A stretch of 64,000 nt of DNA from Planococcus citri (GCF_950023065.1 NC_088678.1:13630580-13694579); one strand, 5' to 3'; shown: positions 1 to 12,173, counted from the first letter of the stretch. Translations and numbers: made by a program. The notes: generated from the letters alone by a model not told the origin.

Positions 1-651
1 CGATTCTCAGTAGGCTTTTTACTCGAGAGAATGCGAAGCCTGTTGTTCAAACTAATTCCACTCGGCGGCAGCCAGTGTGCTTATCTCATATTTTACACCT
101 TATCCGAATTTTTCTTCTCTTTCATCTCATAAAAAATGTCTACGTGCGTTTTCGAAAATGTAGACAATTCGTGAGTTATACGTTATTATGCGTAATGGTA
201 GAATGAAGAATAAGTTGTCTGATGTAATATGCGATTATGTAGATAGAAAGACTCGGATTGGACAACTAATACGACATGTGAGCTGAAAATTGAAAAAAGG
301 ATGAGATGATCTCTTCGTGCAGGTTAGGAAGCAGAGGAGGAGAGGTCTTGAAAAAATATCTAATGTTTTGTTTGAGAGCGAGGAGGGAGGAGGGAGCTGT
401 GCAACTGAAAATTTGCCGACTGGTGTGAGAAACAAAAATACCAATTTGTCGAATAAAACGAAAGATGAGAAAACAATTATGACAGTTGACATTAAAAGTG
501 GGTCTTCTATAGACTATAATCACAAAAAAATGTTCGTTTTTTTGTGGATTTTTTAGAAGCTTTAAAAATGGAATTTTTTAGAAACAAATTAGCCCAAGAG
601 AGCAAAAGCTTCCAGAAATTTGCATTTTAATTTGTATTTTTATAGATGAGA
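1..651. other. unassigned AT-rich stretch
   Basis: No recognisable gene. Overlapping open frames between 235 and 556 on both strands come from purine-rich/pyrimidine-rich sequence and have no protein-like motif. The stretch ends at the TG that starts the first long terminal repeat. Confidence 0.5.
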
Positions 652-808
652 TGTCGGAACCAATATCAAATCAAATCATCAACAATAACAAATACTTTTT
701 ATTTATCAAGTCTGCTACTTCATAACAACTAAACTATACAAGACAAAATTCTCGTCAATAAGACAGCCGACCTGCGGCTAATTATATCTAATTCTTATCA
801 TTGCCACA
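652..808 (-). repeat. 3' LTR of the minus-strand Ty3-type element
   Basis: About 157 bp, closely matching 2273-2462 but lacking an internal block of roughly 33 bp that the right copy has near 2410-2435. Starts TGTCGGAACC and ends CCACA on the plus strand. Confidence 0.65.
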
Positions 809-1024
809 TTTCAATGACCACGATTACAGCTATGACTGCGATCATTCGGGGTTTGACTACAGTTACAATTAGTGTAACTGTGTCCATTGTAATTACCTTA
901 ACCACGATAAGGAGAACGACCATTGAAGGAACAGCGATCTAAACCCTCAACTACTTTGCCCATCACATCAGCAAAATCAGTGCAGAAGCAGAATTATTAC
1001 TAGAAGACACTCATTTCTGTTTAC

Positions 1025-2195
1025 TCATTCGCATAATTTATCAGCTGCTTCAGCTAATTCATCTAAAGAAGTTGTTGACAGAACTGTCAAAATATCGGCT
1101 GAGGATTTTGTTAATTGATATAGAAACATTTCTCGGAGAACATCATAGGTTACTTTATCTTTAGCTAACAATTTCATTTCTCTGAAATATTTAGATGATT
1201 TACGATCACCTTGAGAGATACCTTTCAATAACTTTTTAACACGTTCAGTAGGGTGACCCTTAAAATGCAAAAGTAAATATTTTTTTGGTCTGACCCCCTA
1301 AATTTTTAAATTATATCATAAAATTCTCGAATACAAAATTTTAGCCCATTTGGAGGTCATTAACCCGTGCCGACTTGGCCTAGAATGTTTAAATTTTAAC
1401 ATAGGTTTTTAAGTGAAAATTGCATTTAAATTTCTCTTAGGTGCCTAAAAAATAATTCCGAGGGTTTTTTCCAAGAAAATGCTACAAAAGCATGTCAAAG
1501 ACCATATAAAACAATAACAGGTTCATGGGGACCCCCTACCCTTCCTTCTTGCCCTAAAAATATAGGGGAAAATTCAATATTTCCAGGGTGGGAAGGAAGG
1601 GTAGGGGGGTCCCCATGAACCTGTTATTGTTTTATGTGGTCTTTGACATGCTTTTGTAGCATTTTCTTGTAAAAAACCCTCGGAATTATTTTTTAGGCAC
1701 CTAAGAGGAATTTAAATGCAATTTTCACTTGAAAACCTATGTTAAATCCCATTTAAACATTCTAGGCCAAGTCGGCGCGGGTTAATGACCTCCAAATGGG
1801 CTAAAATTTTGTATTTGAGAATTTTATGACATAATTAAAAAATTTAGGGGGTCAGACCGAAAAAATATTTACTTTTGCATTTTAAAGGTCACCCTAATGT
1901 TCAGCATCACTTGGCTCGAATTCTTTAATGATTTTATCTTTCAATGTAGTATAAGGACTTACGGAAGACAGATTATTTATTATATCAAATACGCGACTTG
2001 TTATTCTGTGTGGTAGGGATGCATCCAGATGATCAAATTTATCTTCCTCAGATATAACTTTCGCCAGCTTAGATTGGGTTTCTACCTGCTTTACCTATGT
2101 TGTAATGCCACTAGGAGCATTGACTTTATAATCTGGAATGAGAATATTATAGTATCGATTTTGATCTCCTGCACCATGATTTTCTGCAGTAGCTT
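1025..2195 (-). pseudogene. gag: Ty3-type Gag relic, split by a MITE
   Basis: Reading the minus strand, the upstream part (about 2195 to 1905) contains QVETQSKLAKVISEEDKFDH and then PYTTLKDKIIKEFEPSDAE. The downstream part (1240 to 1025) continues with ERVKKLLKGISQGDRKS and LDELAEAADKLCE. Together they match the arthropod Ty3 Gag pattern of a W-x-Q-V-E start, a K-F-D-H block, a P-Y-x-x-L-K block, a GDRKPS-like loop and a final LAELADK block. The frame is continuous across the MITE if the insertion and one target duplication are removed. A stop lies in the W-F-K-Q-V-E region (about 2100), and the nucleocapsid end is not clear. Gag would package element RNA in virus-like particles; this copy cannot. 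Confidence 0.75.
1249..1896. mobile_element. palindromic hAT-like MITE in gag
   Basis: 648 bp that is one long inverted repeat: arms of about 300 bp with a centre near 1570. Both ends read TAGGGTGACC followed by an AAAATGCAAAAG block. The flanks are ACGTTCAG (1241-1248) and ATGTTCAG (1897-1904), an 8-bp target duplication with one difference. An 8-bp duplication with a TAGGG-type end is the hAT superfamily signature. No transposase is present. Confidence 0.8.
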
Positions 2196-2254
2196 CAGGT
2201 ATGACGTAAAAAATGAATAACAATAATATTAAATTCATAAAAAAAAATATCGTT

Positions 2255-2272
2255 TGCATTGGGGTTACCAAA
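2255..2272 (-). promoter_or_regulatory. primer-binding-site region of the Ty3-type element
   Basis: Immediately inside the right-hand (5') LTR the minus strand reads TTTGGTAACCCCAATGC. This resembles the TTTGGTGACCCC boundary known from insect Ty3 elements. It has a few substitutions and is probably decayed. Confidence 0.5.
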
Positions 2273-2462
2273 TGTTGGAATCAATATCAAATTAAATCAT
2301 CAACAATAACAAATACTTTTTATTCATCACATCTGCTACTTCATAACAACTAAACTATACAAGATAAAATTCTCGTCAATAAGACGGCCATCCTGCAGCC
2401 AATTATATCTTAAATTTTAGTGCTTTTGCCGTCAGTTATATCTAATTCTTTTCATCACCACA
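2273..2462 (-). repeat. 5' LTR of the minus-strand Ty3-type element
   Basis: About 190 bp, starting TGTTGGAATC and ending CACCACA on the plus strand. It is homologous to 652-808, with scattered substitutions that suggest an old insertion. Confidence 0.6.
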
Positions 2463-2639
2463 ATTACAATGTTTTTCATGTGAAGAGATTGGTTTTTTTG
2501 GTTTCAAAATTTTAGAATTTGAATTATAATTTTTTTTAGGAATTTTAAGTTTGAAAAAAAGCAAACAGGCCCGAACGAACTGAAGGTAAATGCTTTCAAA
2601 AATTTCGTATTTTGATAGGTGAAAGAGTTTTGTTTTTTG

Positions 2640-2830
2640 GTGTTTGACATCGTATGAGAAGCGATTATTTAGCAGCCTTCCTCCTACTCGGAGTACTCCA
2701 AACTGATCGAGAAACGAGTTTATTGATGCAATAGGGTTTTGCAATTTTAGCGGTACTTGATTCTGGATTGATTCGATTTCATCCTTGAGCCAAGTAAGCT
2801 GTGAGATATGAGCGATGGCATAAATTGGAA
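2640..2830 (-). pseudogene. BEL/Pao Pol fragment
   Basis: On the minus strand the frame reads LTWLKDEIESIQNQ, then SFLDQFGVLRVGGRLLN and SYDVKH. The block FLD..G.LRVGGRL followed by KH is the hallmark of BEL/Pao polyproteins just before the integrase. After KH the similarity stops and the open frame (2442-2640) continues with sequence I do not recognise. No LTRs were found nearby, so this is an isolated scrap, distinct from the Ty3 element beside it. Confidence 0.7.
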
Positions 2831-2984
2831 GTCTATAGGATTTTAGATCATGTTTCTCAAGATTCGCATTTGGAAACTAGATGAATGGGTGTAGAAAGTT
2901 ACAAACAAACAAACCATTCTTATGAGCTTTTCATACTATGAATATTCGGTGATGAACAGGGCCTGAGATGAAAGGAAAACATTT

Positions 2985-3540
2985 TTTACTTGTCGAAACA
3001 CTTAATTTGCTAGAACTTTTGACCTCTATTCACTCGGGCTTGTTTTCTTTTCTTTTTTGAGAGCAAGATGAAAATTTCTAGATACATAATAAAAAACAAG
3101 TTTTGAAGCCAAGAAATGAACTCCTCACAAAAACACATCGTTTTTATGCCTCTCGAAATACAAATTTACAAGAGCTTTCGCCCTCGTTTGGGTCTGTTCT
3201 GTTCAACTTTCTTTAAAAAAACCATCATTCAAATTCTAAAATTTTAAAAACCAAAAAATAAACTACTTGTTCTCACATTAAAAAAATCTCTTTTTTATGC
3301 CTCTCCAAGTACAAATTTTCAGAAGCTTTCACCTTCGCTTTACTCGAGCCTGTTCTTTTCTTCTTTTTCAAAAGCAACTTCCCTCAAAAAAACATCATTC
3401 CAATTCTAAAATTTAAAAAAACCAAAAAAATTCTTCGCTTTGAAATCCCCTTGTTTTTAGACACCATGAATTGAAAATGTTCAAACGCTCTCGTTTCGCT
3501 CGGGCCAATTTGTTTCTCATTTTAAAATGAACAAATTTCA
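2985..3540. repeat. degenerate tandem repeat, unit about 150 bp
   Basis: The block TTTTATGCCTCTC near 3140 recurs near 3292, each followed by CAAATTT, AGCTTTC and a CTCG-CTGTTC segment. Weaker copies flank these. At least three diverged units. No coding content. Confidence 0.55.
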
Positions 3541-4473
3541 CATTTGAGGCCTCCAAAAATCAAAAAAAGAAAAAAAAATGGCAAAGTTGATGTTTTTCTA
3601 CATACCACATCAATCCGAAAATTTTCATCACACCACACCACCGGCCCCCTCTCAAAAACCCAAAAATAACTTCTACTTAAGAAATGAGGCCCAACATGAT
3701 ATATGCCCCAAGCCCTCATCAGTTCTCTACGCGGCCTTTTTTAATTTTCATTCGGCATTTTTGTACCCAATTCAACCTCCTTCCCCCCTCCTGCCATAAA
3801 AATTTGGAGCTCGACTGCTTGCACGTTAAATTTTTTTAAAAAATTGAATAAGTTGATAATCAAAGTTCAGATGCTTTTTATATTCGAAGCTAAACTTTTG
3901 GGAAAAATACCCCCCCCCCCCTCGAAACTTCTTCATTAGTTAAAGTATGGGGTATCTAAGTACAGAAAATTGGAAAAATATGGTCTGAAAAATCGGTCTG
4001 GAAAACCTGGAAAAGTCTGGGAAAATAACTTGCCAAAAATAGTGGACACCCTGAACTGATAATTATTTGAGTACCTCTTTTCAAAGTTCATTTTTATCAG
4101 AAAATACTTCCTTGCTTTTCGTTGCCCTGTTAAAAGTCAGGAGTGCACTATGCAGTGATGAACACTCAAAAAATTATTTTTTGATGACGTATGTATCTAT
4201 CAAAATTGTGCTTTTTTGTGGTTTGCCTATTTTTAGAAAATTATCATTTTTTTTACAGATTTTAAAATGACAGTAATCTTTTACTTCTCCTTTCCTTTAA
4301 AAATTATGTATTTATTTGAAAACATTTTTCTCTCGTATTTTTTAAAAACTTGTAAAATAAACAAAAAAAAGTTGATTTCTATTCTGCAGGATGCCCGAAA
4401 ATGTCTCATCTTAGTACAGCAAGCAAACTTCCGGCGCTTTTTGAATGAGAAATAGCTTAGCTTAGGTATACAT
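3541..4473. other. unassigned AT-rich stretch
   Basis: Low-complexity sequence with homopolymer runs, including a C-run near 3909-3920. Several short open frames show no family resemblance. No RNA gene seen. Confidence 0.4.
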
Positions 4474-4477
4474 ATTT

Positions 4478-4860
4478 GAAGAGTGATATTCCAAAACTCG
4501 CTTTGTCCATTTTCACAACTTTTCAGGAGAGAGGAAAAACAGTTTACCTTTAAACGGATAAATTGGCTTTTTAGGCGAGTTTAGCCCTTTATTTGGGCGG
4601 ATTTATGATGTAGGAGTGTAGGTATACATTACATCCACTAAATACTGCTGAAAAAAATTTCAATAAAAATGGACAAAGCGCGTTTTGGAACATTATTTTT
4701 TTTTTAATTTTTAGTGAATTGGCTATTTAGGTGAGTTTAACACCTCATTTTGGTAGGTTGATGATGTAGGAATGTGAGTTAATACTTTCATCTACCATGT
4801 ACCACTGAAAACCCAACTTTCATAAAAATGGACAAAGCGAGTTTTGGAATATCACTCTTC
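4478..4860. mobile_element. 383-bp MITE with 36-bp TIRs
   Basis: Left end GAAGAGTGATATTCCAAAAC continuing TCGCTTTGTCCATTTT; the right end is its inverted match. Flanked by ATTT at 4474-4477 and 4861-4864, a likely 4-bp target duplication. The inside is a tandem duplication of about 165 bp, so the terminal ATGGACAAAGCG block also occurs internally near 4668. No coding capacity. The TIR core resembles that of the MITE at 28987-29229. Confidence 0.8.
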
Positions 4861-5195
4861 ATTTACAAGAACCGATGTGAGGAATTGCATTACTGGTGTA
4901 TCTATTTGCTTCACGCGCCTTCGGCTCTTGGCACAAAATTTGCATTCATCAAGTTATGCCCTACACTTACCTGTTTTAGCAATGTATTACCGATACCATT
5001 TCATAAAATTTTCATTTTTATTCCCAATAAGATCATCAGAAGCAATTTTTTGTCCTCATTCTGTTCATTTAAAATATCAAAGATTTTTTTTGGCTTTTTG
5101 TTTTCCATTTATTTCAAAAGTAAAGATGAGTATGAATTTTCTCATGCACTCCTTTAGAATGGAAAAAAATCAAAATAGCTGGGAAAAATTTTCAG

Positions 5196-5640
5196 ATGGA
5201 AGGAGAAAGAACTTTTCATAACTTTCAAAATTCATCATAACAACATTATTTTGTTTCTTTTGGTTTCTTGAAGCTTTTTTCGGCCTTTCTATCCCTTTTG
5301 AAAATGATTTGAATTCAAAAAACAAATTAAAAATAGTGCTCATTGCCTCTATTCCTTGGCATTTGAACTGGCTAAATTTGCAGGTGGAAGGAGAAAGTAT
5401 TTTTCAAAACTTTCAAAATTCATCATAATAACTGTTCATACTTGAAATAATTTTAATTTGGGGTGGGGGGGGGGGTGTTGGTAATTGAATGGTTAAAATT
5501 TAGAAAAAGATACATTTTTTGGTATAATTTTTTTTTTGATTTTTGAAGTTTTTTTCGGCCTTTCTGTTCCTTTTGAAAACGATTTAAATTCAAAAAAAAA
5601 AAAAATGTAATCCTTGGCATTTAAACTGGTTATTTTTTGG
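5196..5640. repeat. imperfect tandem duplication, about 190-250 bp unit
   Basis: GGAAGGAGAAAG followed by AACTTTCAAAATTCATCATA occurs near 5200 and 5387. Each is followed by a TTTTTTCGGCCTTTCT block and a CCTTGGCATTT block in the same order. The second copy is lengthened by a G-rich run (5461-5475). Confidence 0.7.
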
Positions 5641-8199
5641 TTTCAACAAGTTCTATTCATTATCACAATGTCCAGAACCTTGGACAGCAAAAATGGGTCT
5701 GAAATAAATGCAATTTTGACTCTTCCCCTCCCTTCTTTTCCTTTCCTTGAAAAATAAACGAAGAAAAAATTGTTTGAAAAACTTGACCGCCTAATTTTAA
5801 TTGTGTAAAATTTCAGGTAGTTTTTCTATGAAATTCATGTCAGGCTCAGGGCAAATTTTCTCCTTCACCTCTTTCTTGTCTACAATTCACTGATTAAAAT
5901 CCATGTCTTTTTTCCTCCTCTTCTTTCAAAACCCTCTGTCTAAAAATATATTTTTGTTACAATTCATCAGTTCGTTCAATTTTTAAATAAATTCCCCAAC
6001 AATAGTAGAAATCAAGATTAAATCAAGAACTTCGACTTTTCAAACCTTTTTTCCGTAAAATGCGGAAACCCAACTTTCAATTACACATTTGCTTTTCAAC
6101 AGTCAAAATTTAATCCATCCTAGTTACGTACTGCGTATATAGCTCTCCTCATCGCTGTCGAGTTTCATTCTCTAAATTCAAACCGCAAGAATGGATTTCA
6201 ATCTATTCGCCCTAAAGCCAAAGTATTTCTATCCATTAGACGTGAAGTGAAACGCGGTACAGAGGTATGTACGAGTATAATCAAAAGTCATTGAATATAC
6301 TACGTATTTCATCATTGTTTCGTCTTATACAAATTTCGTATTGAGAAATTCTTTCGACGCGGAAATTCATTCTTGATGAGGGATGAGATCGTGTAGAGCG
6401 GAAAAATGAAAATCTTGTTGGGATTTTACTACTCGTATAATATGGGGTTTTATGTGTACGTATCTTTTTCGCGTCTTGTCACGCTATAAATTACCATTGC
6501 GTCGATTGCGGGGTGATTGCCTCTCGTTTGGAGTATTTTTGGCGGGTATTACATTGTGTCTAAAGTAGCATCCCGTGTAAAATGGTTTATCGGTCAGTTA
6601 AGCTGATTATATAGTGGCCGCATCTCGTATAAATAGATTTATGTACATGTATGCAGCTTTAAATCGCCTTATACTGCGGCAAAATAACTACCCAATGAGC
6701 AGCTTAATAGTTCGTCACTTTTTCTTTCTTTTTTGCTTTTCTCTACGATGGTACGAGCTGAGTATTTTGCCTCTTCACACGATTTACGGGTATATACGTA
6801 AGAGTACAACTTACGTTTCAAATTTAGACGCTTTTTATTTTTTCTCGTATACAATATACATCTACACTCTTCGCTATATACCTGCGAATCGAATCGAGTA
6901 CTTTTTTTTCACGCCCAAGTGCCCTTGTAGCTTCGTCGTCGTTTTAAATCACTCTATTGTACAACAATGATAACGAACGGTAAATATTTCACGTTTTTCT
7001 TTTTATTTACTAAATAAAATTCGTCAGCGTGAAAAAATACTCTTGATTGAAAAGTCTACGTCTCCGCCTTATGCTTTTATCTCATCCGTACACCTTGTTC
7101 AGATCTTTTTCTCTTCTCTGCAGTATACGTACTTTTTTTCTCTCTCTCGTAATTAGGGTAACTTTGAATTTCAAAATAATCGTCTTTCGGATTCGACTCT
7201 TTTTTTTTTCGCTGATTAAACGTTTCGTAGAAGTTCGTTTTTGCCAATTACTACCTTTATTCGAATGGCAGTGTTGGTCTGCCAGCTGGAAAAAACATCT
7301 ACAGTTTATATTTACTCGACTCGACTCGAGGTGTTTTGAAAATTACTCGTAATTTGTCCCCTACATAACTTTGGTACCAACCAAACGATTGTTTAAAATG
7401 CACACAGGTTAACGTACATATTCCAAAACACAACGAAAATGTATAAAGATGAGAAGTAATTGTGCCCTACAACTATTCGGTGAGAAATTATTTCGTGTCT
7501 GGGTTAAACTGAACACTGAACCATGCTACTGCTTGAAAATAATGACATCGTTTTTGACTTGACACATTGTAGGTACACGCTGGCTGCCTGCCTACTGCCT
7601 AGCTCATGATTCCAGTCAGGTCTATACACAGTTTCTTATTCAAAGGACAGGTAGGCAACCTACATTACTCGCTGTTACACTTTGTACTATATTGCAGATC
7701 GATGAAGTTGTACGAGAAATTTATTCTCCTAATGTGGGCATAGTAAGGGACAGGGGGGCTCTGATTGTTACTTATGTAGCTAGATATCTTTTCGACTGTA
7801 ATGAATCTCGGAGATATCGTAATTCTCACGATTAAAGGCTCCGAATTGTTTCCTAGAGCCGAGCTATGTCACTCGAGGCGTTCTCTTCGCCGAAGCCGAA
7901 ATTATCAAAGTGAACTGTACCATTCATTCTATATACACTAAATCAAGTCGTGAAATATTTAAATTGTTACTTTTACTCCGTTGATTGCGTTTAACCGCGA
8001 GCGATACGACAACGTGTGAAACAAGTTGCATATTTGTCTTCATTTGCAGGCGTATAGGTGTTTTCTAAATCACTCTGTACATATGTTTAGTTTTTAATTT
8101 GGAATTTCTTCACGATGATTTCAAAATAAAATGTTTCCGGTTTTATTTAAAATAATTTGTTTTTGATGGTTTCAAATGATTTTTTTTTAGAGATTCGGA
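5641..8199. other. single-copy AT-rich stretch
   Basis: From about 6100 the sequence changes character: more CpG, and many TACGTA and CTCGTAT words. It looks like host intron or intergenic DNA. Open frames up to about 118 codons (6614-6970) have no protein-like composition. No splice-supported exon was found. Confidence 0.4.
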
Positions 8200-8430
8200 A
8201 TGAATTTTGAATTAATTTTTTGTTTTTGTGCGATTTTGAATAAATTTTTGGGTGATGATTTTGAATACATTTTTTCGTGACGACCGCAAACGAATTTTTT
8301 CACATTGATTTAAAGTAAATTTTTTTTGACAGTGATTTAGGATTCCGTTTTCAATTTGTTGAAAATTTTGTGGTGATTTTGAATGAATTTTCTCATGAAT
8401 ACATACTTGGCCAAAAACTGATGTTTTTTC
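8200..8430. repeat. low-complexity TTTTGAATRAATTTTT-type array
   Basis: Roughly 40-bp units of the type GATTTTGAATAAATTTTT repeat with heavy divergence. Similar sequence recurs at about 14190-14410. Confidence 0.45.
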
Positions 8431-9009
8431 GTTTTTTTTTTCTTTTAATATCAGTAATAATGACCAAAAAACTGGAATCATGCATTCCAAAAAAATGTTC
8501 AAAACACGGATTCATCCAAAAAATCTGTGATTTGTAAATTTTCAACCACTTAGTAGAACCCTAAAAGTGGTCTTGGATTCTTAAATTATGAAGGAAACAG
8601 TCTAGGTTGATTCAGAATCTCAAATTCCATCTTTTAAATAAGTTGGATAGGGGCTAGATCAAAAAACCACAAATTTTTCCAAAAATACCACATCTTTGAG
8701 GGCTTGTATCTCCCCTCCAGGGGCACTTCCGGACCTAAAATTTATTCTGAGTAACTTTCAACTCAAAGTGAAGATCTCTGCTGAATTGGCTCAAAATCGG
8801 CCGACCTTTTTTTCTGATCCACCCAAAACTCCCATTATAATTATTATTAGGTAGGATTGGACCAAATAATTTTAGTGACCTAGTCTATCAAAAATTTTTC
8901 CACTTATCAAAAAAGTGACTATTTGAAAAACGAAGAACAAAATTTCATTAACGAATCGATTCAAATTTTGGTTGAGGCAGTTTTCCATGAGGACAGTTAG
9001 AAGTTATAC

Positions 9010-9887
9010 ATAGATGGTTGTCTGCGCATTTCACACATTTAAGAGGTCTTCGACAATAATTCCTAGAATGGCCAAGTTCTTGAAATTCTTACATTGCACA
9101 ATATCAGGCTTCCTTCGTGGTTCAACTCGAATCAATATATGGTATATATGCTTTTTAAAGAAAAGATTTGTTTTCCTTTTCCATCGTTATCGTCTTTGGT
9201 TGTAAGAGCACAAATTGGTAGAGGTTCTTTACTTCTGTTGAAGAGACAGTGTAAACGAATAACAGGTATAGCTTTGTCAATCAATTCATTTTCAATATCT
9301 TCTATTGACAAACTGGTAGGTATATCTTTGATGACCACAGACAGATGGTTAACTTGGTTTTGAATCATATGATATTGCCAATTGTTGTTATCAAAGAATT
9401 TTGTTAGTGCTTGATAGTCATCAGGGGAAGATAAGTGAATATGTATTCTCTTGCCAAATACTTTTGCATCATAATCTTCTAAACCCAGCTCAGCTATTTT
9501 ACAGGTTAATTCTTTAATGTTTCCATCAGCCAGAAAAATTGGAGGAACTGTGAATTTCGTTGTTGGTAATTCATTGCTGGTATATTTTTCTTTGATAGGT
9601 TGTTCATTTGGTTTAGATTCTTCTGGCAGAGAGATACTTTTGAACTTGTTTCTGACTGGAATTAACAAAGCTGATTGAGATTGTGCAGATTTGGCCGTTT
9701 TTTTTGTTTGTTTTTTTGGTTTTACAAATTTGGCGCCTTTGAATTTTAGGCCAGCACGGATATTTTCTTGCAGATTCAAGATCATGCTTGCTTGGTTAGC
9801 ACAGATGGCTTTGGCTTCTTCAGCGTCTTGAGAATTCATTACTAGACATTTTAAATAAAGCTTAAGAGATGTACCTACACTCTGCAA
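9010..9887 (-). pseudogene. Jockey-like LINE ORF1 (PRE_C2HC, zinc knuckles), frameshifted
   Basis: The open frame from 9887 to 9132 encodes 251 residues. A Lys-rich N-terminal region leads into a PRE_C2HC-like domain around residues 155-250 (NHLSVVIKDIPTSLSIEDIE ... EPLPICAL). The frame then breaks near 9135, and a shifted frame continues with VEPRRKPDIVQC. A second one-base loss in the first knuckle is needed to read LGHSRNYCRRPLKCVKC, giving C-x2-C-type zinc knuckles down to about 9010. Such proteins bind element RNA as a nucleic-acid chaperone in Jockey/X-type non-LTR retrotransposons. No ORF2 follows. Calling a start is meaningless for a relic. Confidence 0.75.
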
Positions 9888-10485
9888 TGCCTCAAATAGA
9901 ACATTTGAAATGACTTCGAACCATTTTAAGCAGTTCTGGGGCCTTCAGCAAATTTCTAAAAGTTGAAATTTTCCACAAAAATTTACCCATGAAGTTTGAA
10001 AAGCTGAAATTTACTTTTTGTCCTAATTTTGACACATTGAATCAACTGGAGATGGGTTTAGACTGTTTTAGAGCCTCCAACACCTCTATGGAAATTCCAG
10101 TCGACTCAGCATGTTGGGATTACAGTAGGTTTAGAGACAAATTTTAGCGTTCCAACTTCATCTGGTAGAATTTTGTAGAAATTTTGAGGTATCTGCCGAA
10201 GGCTCCGGAATTGGTAGAAGTGAAATTTGGCGAAATTTTGTTCTTTATTTTTCAAGTGACCATTTTTGGGTTTTAGTATACATGGGTAATTTTAAAATAC
10301 TTAGTCAATTTTGAACCAAAAATTGCAGTTTTCAGAAAAACTTTCATCTGTAAATTTGATTTATAATTTTTCAAAAATAAGATGCCAATAGATTTAAAAT
10401 TCTCTTTTAATTTTCGTTGTGTTATTTTGAAGCAGAGCTCTTGTCCAGTCAAAAGAAACTTACAGTGAAAAACTCAAAAAGAAAC
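9888..10485. other. unassigned AT-rich stretch
   Basis: No gene seen. A short inverted match (GAACAAAATTTC near 8935 against GAAATTTTGTTC near 10230) may mark the ends of a larger decayed repeat around the ORF1 relic, but it is too short to rely on. Confidence 0.3.
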
Positions 10486-10845
10486 ATATGTGACACGGCA
10501 TACGAAAAGGTTACCCCGACTACCCCGAGCAAAAACGTAGTTTTTGTGAAAAACGCGTTTTAAAGTTTTTGAAACTTTTTTTTCATTTTTCAACAAGTAT
10601 TTTCATTAGCAATATTTCAACGTATACATATTGAAAAAAAAACAAAAAAGAATTTTTTTGGAAGATTTTTCTTGGAGCTACCTCACTTTAGAGCCATTTT
10701 TTACAGGTTAAACGTCAAGATAGCGAACTGGCGATGGTTTTATCGTATTCTACGGTCAATTTTACTTAAAAATAGCAAATAAAAAAAAATCCATTTTTTT
10801 GGTTTTTTTGGTCCGGGTAACCTTTTTGTATGCCACGTTACATAT
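10486..10845. mobile_element. TIR element, about 360 bp
   Basis: The left end ATATGTGACACGGCATACGA followed by AAAGGTTACCCC is matched in inverse at the right by GGGTAACC, TTTTTGTATGCC and ACGTTACATAT. Terminal repeats are about 30 bp with four differences. No target duplication is certain and there is no coding capacity. Confidence 0.65.
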
Positions 10846-11290
10846 TCCACCTATTTTTGCAAGTAGAACTATAAATTATTACTGAATTTACTGCTATGTT
10901 AGAAAGCATGGAAGGAAGTGAGACACCCATACTGCAAACCCGCTCTAATGGAGATGTTAAAATACATAGCATACTTAAATGAGCAGAGCTTCAGAGCAGT
11001 GTATAGGGCGTTGGAGGCTATAAGGAAGAATCCTAGTCACAAAATGTGTGGAATTGGGCACCATACTTATCAGTTGAAACAAGATAAACCCTATCAGGTA
11101 GTTATAAAGGGGCTACATCCCCCTATTCACCAGGGGATATCAAATTAGAATTGATTAAAATTAGACATGATGCCATTAATGTCACCAATGTAATTATTAA
11201 AAAAACAGAGAGGTGAAAAAAGATAAATCTGGAGAAATTGTGAGTAAGAAATCATATAAGGTGGCATTACCACTCTTTTATGTATATCTT

Positions 11291-12173
11291 GTACAACAAT
11301 GACCATGCTAATTTTGATGTGAATGTCGACCCATCCACAACCGTCACTTTTAGATGCCACATGTTGACGTGAATTTCGACTCTGTGTCGAGCCAATTGTT
11401 GATGTAATTGTCGACCAATGTTGATCGGCATTTATGTCGACAATTGGCTTGACACAGGGTCAAAATTTACATCGACATGTGGTATCCAAATGTGACGGAT
11501 GTGGATGGATCAACATTGGCATCAAAGTTTATGTCAACCTCCAGCTACGCAAAATGTAAAATTTTAGTTTCAAAATTGAAATTTTTTTTCCAAAAATGAT
11601 TTTCTCTTACACTCTGAAGTGGCTATTGCTTATGCTGAAAGCAGCATTGAAGCGGAGGCCACCTTTGAGAAGTACAGACAGAAAGTCCATACAATTCAGT
11701 AGTTGTACATTGAACTCTTTTTATTGAAAGGTGCAAGAACTTATACAAGAGTACTATACTAATTCATTTTTATGTCGACAACATGTTAATGTTGATGTGA
11801 AATTCAACATCAACAAATACATCCACAATATCAACGTAATTTTTCAAATTTGAGAAATCATTGAAAATTTGGTCAATGTTGGTGTTGATGTAAGTATTTG
11901 TGGATGATTAACTTTCACATCAACATAATATTGATAACTCCAAACTATGGAAAAAAGAATAATTTTATTAATGTTATTAAAAATTTGTTTCTCTCTTTAA
12001 ATAAGATCATATTTTTAAGTGTCAGAAATAATGAGAAAATTTCAACAATTTTCATTAACCTGGCTTCTTTACAGACAGAACATTCCTATTAAATAAGTTA
12101 TTGGTCACTTTTCCATCAATGTTGAAATAAACGTAGTCAATGTAAATGTTGACATCGACAATTATTGTTGCAC
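11291..12173. mobile_element. fold-back element with GTTGATGT-rich arms
   Basis: 883 bp separating two parts of one ORF1, with ends GTACAACAATGA and the inverse of GTGCAACAATAA. Near the left end, 11316-11424 pairs with 11425-11525 as a hairpin built of GTCGAC, GTTGAT and ACATCGAC words. A second hairpin pairs about 11785-11830 with 11880-11930. The middle (11640-11700) has a short open stretch beginning VAIAYAESSIEAEA that I do not recognise. Target duplication is unclear. Confidence 0.65.

Larger units (their letters stand above)
652..2462 (-). mobile_element. internally deleted Ty3-type LTR retrotransposon
   Basis: Two directly repeated segments (652-808 and 2273-2462) begin TG and end CA on the plus strand and enclose a gag relic read on the minus strand. 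Next to the right-hand repeat, on the minus strand, the sequence reads ACATTTGGTAACCCC, which resembles the primer-binding site just inside the 5' LTR of insect Ty3-type elements. Protease, reverse transcriptase and integrase are missing, so most of pol was deleted. No clear target-site duplication was found. A palindromic hAT-like MITE (1249-1896) is nested in the gag. Seen directly: the repeats, gag reading and nesting. Inferred: orientation and family. Confidence 0.7.

Noticed and set aside
235..556. Overlapping 79-85 codon frames on both strands
   Set aside because: They come from purine/pyrimidine-biased sequence and lack any protein-like pattern or splice context.
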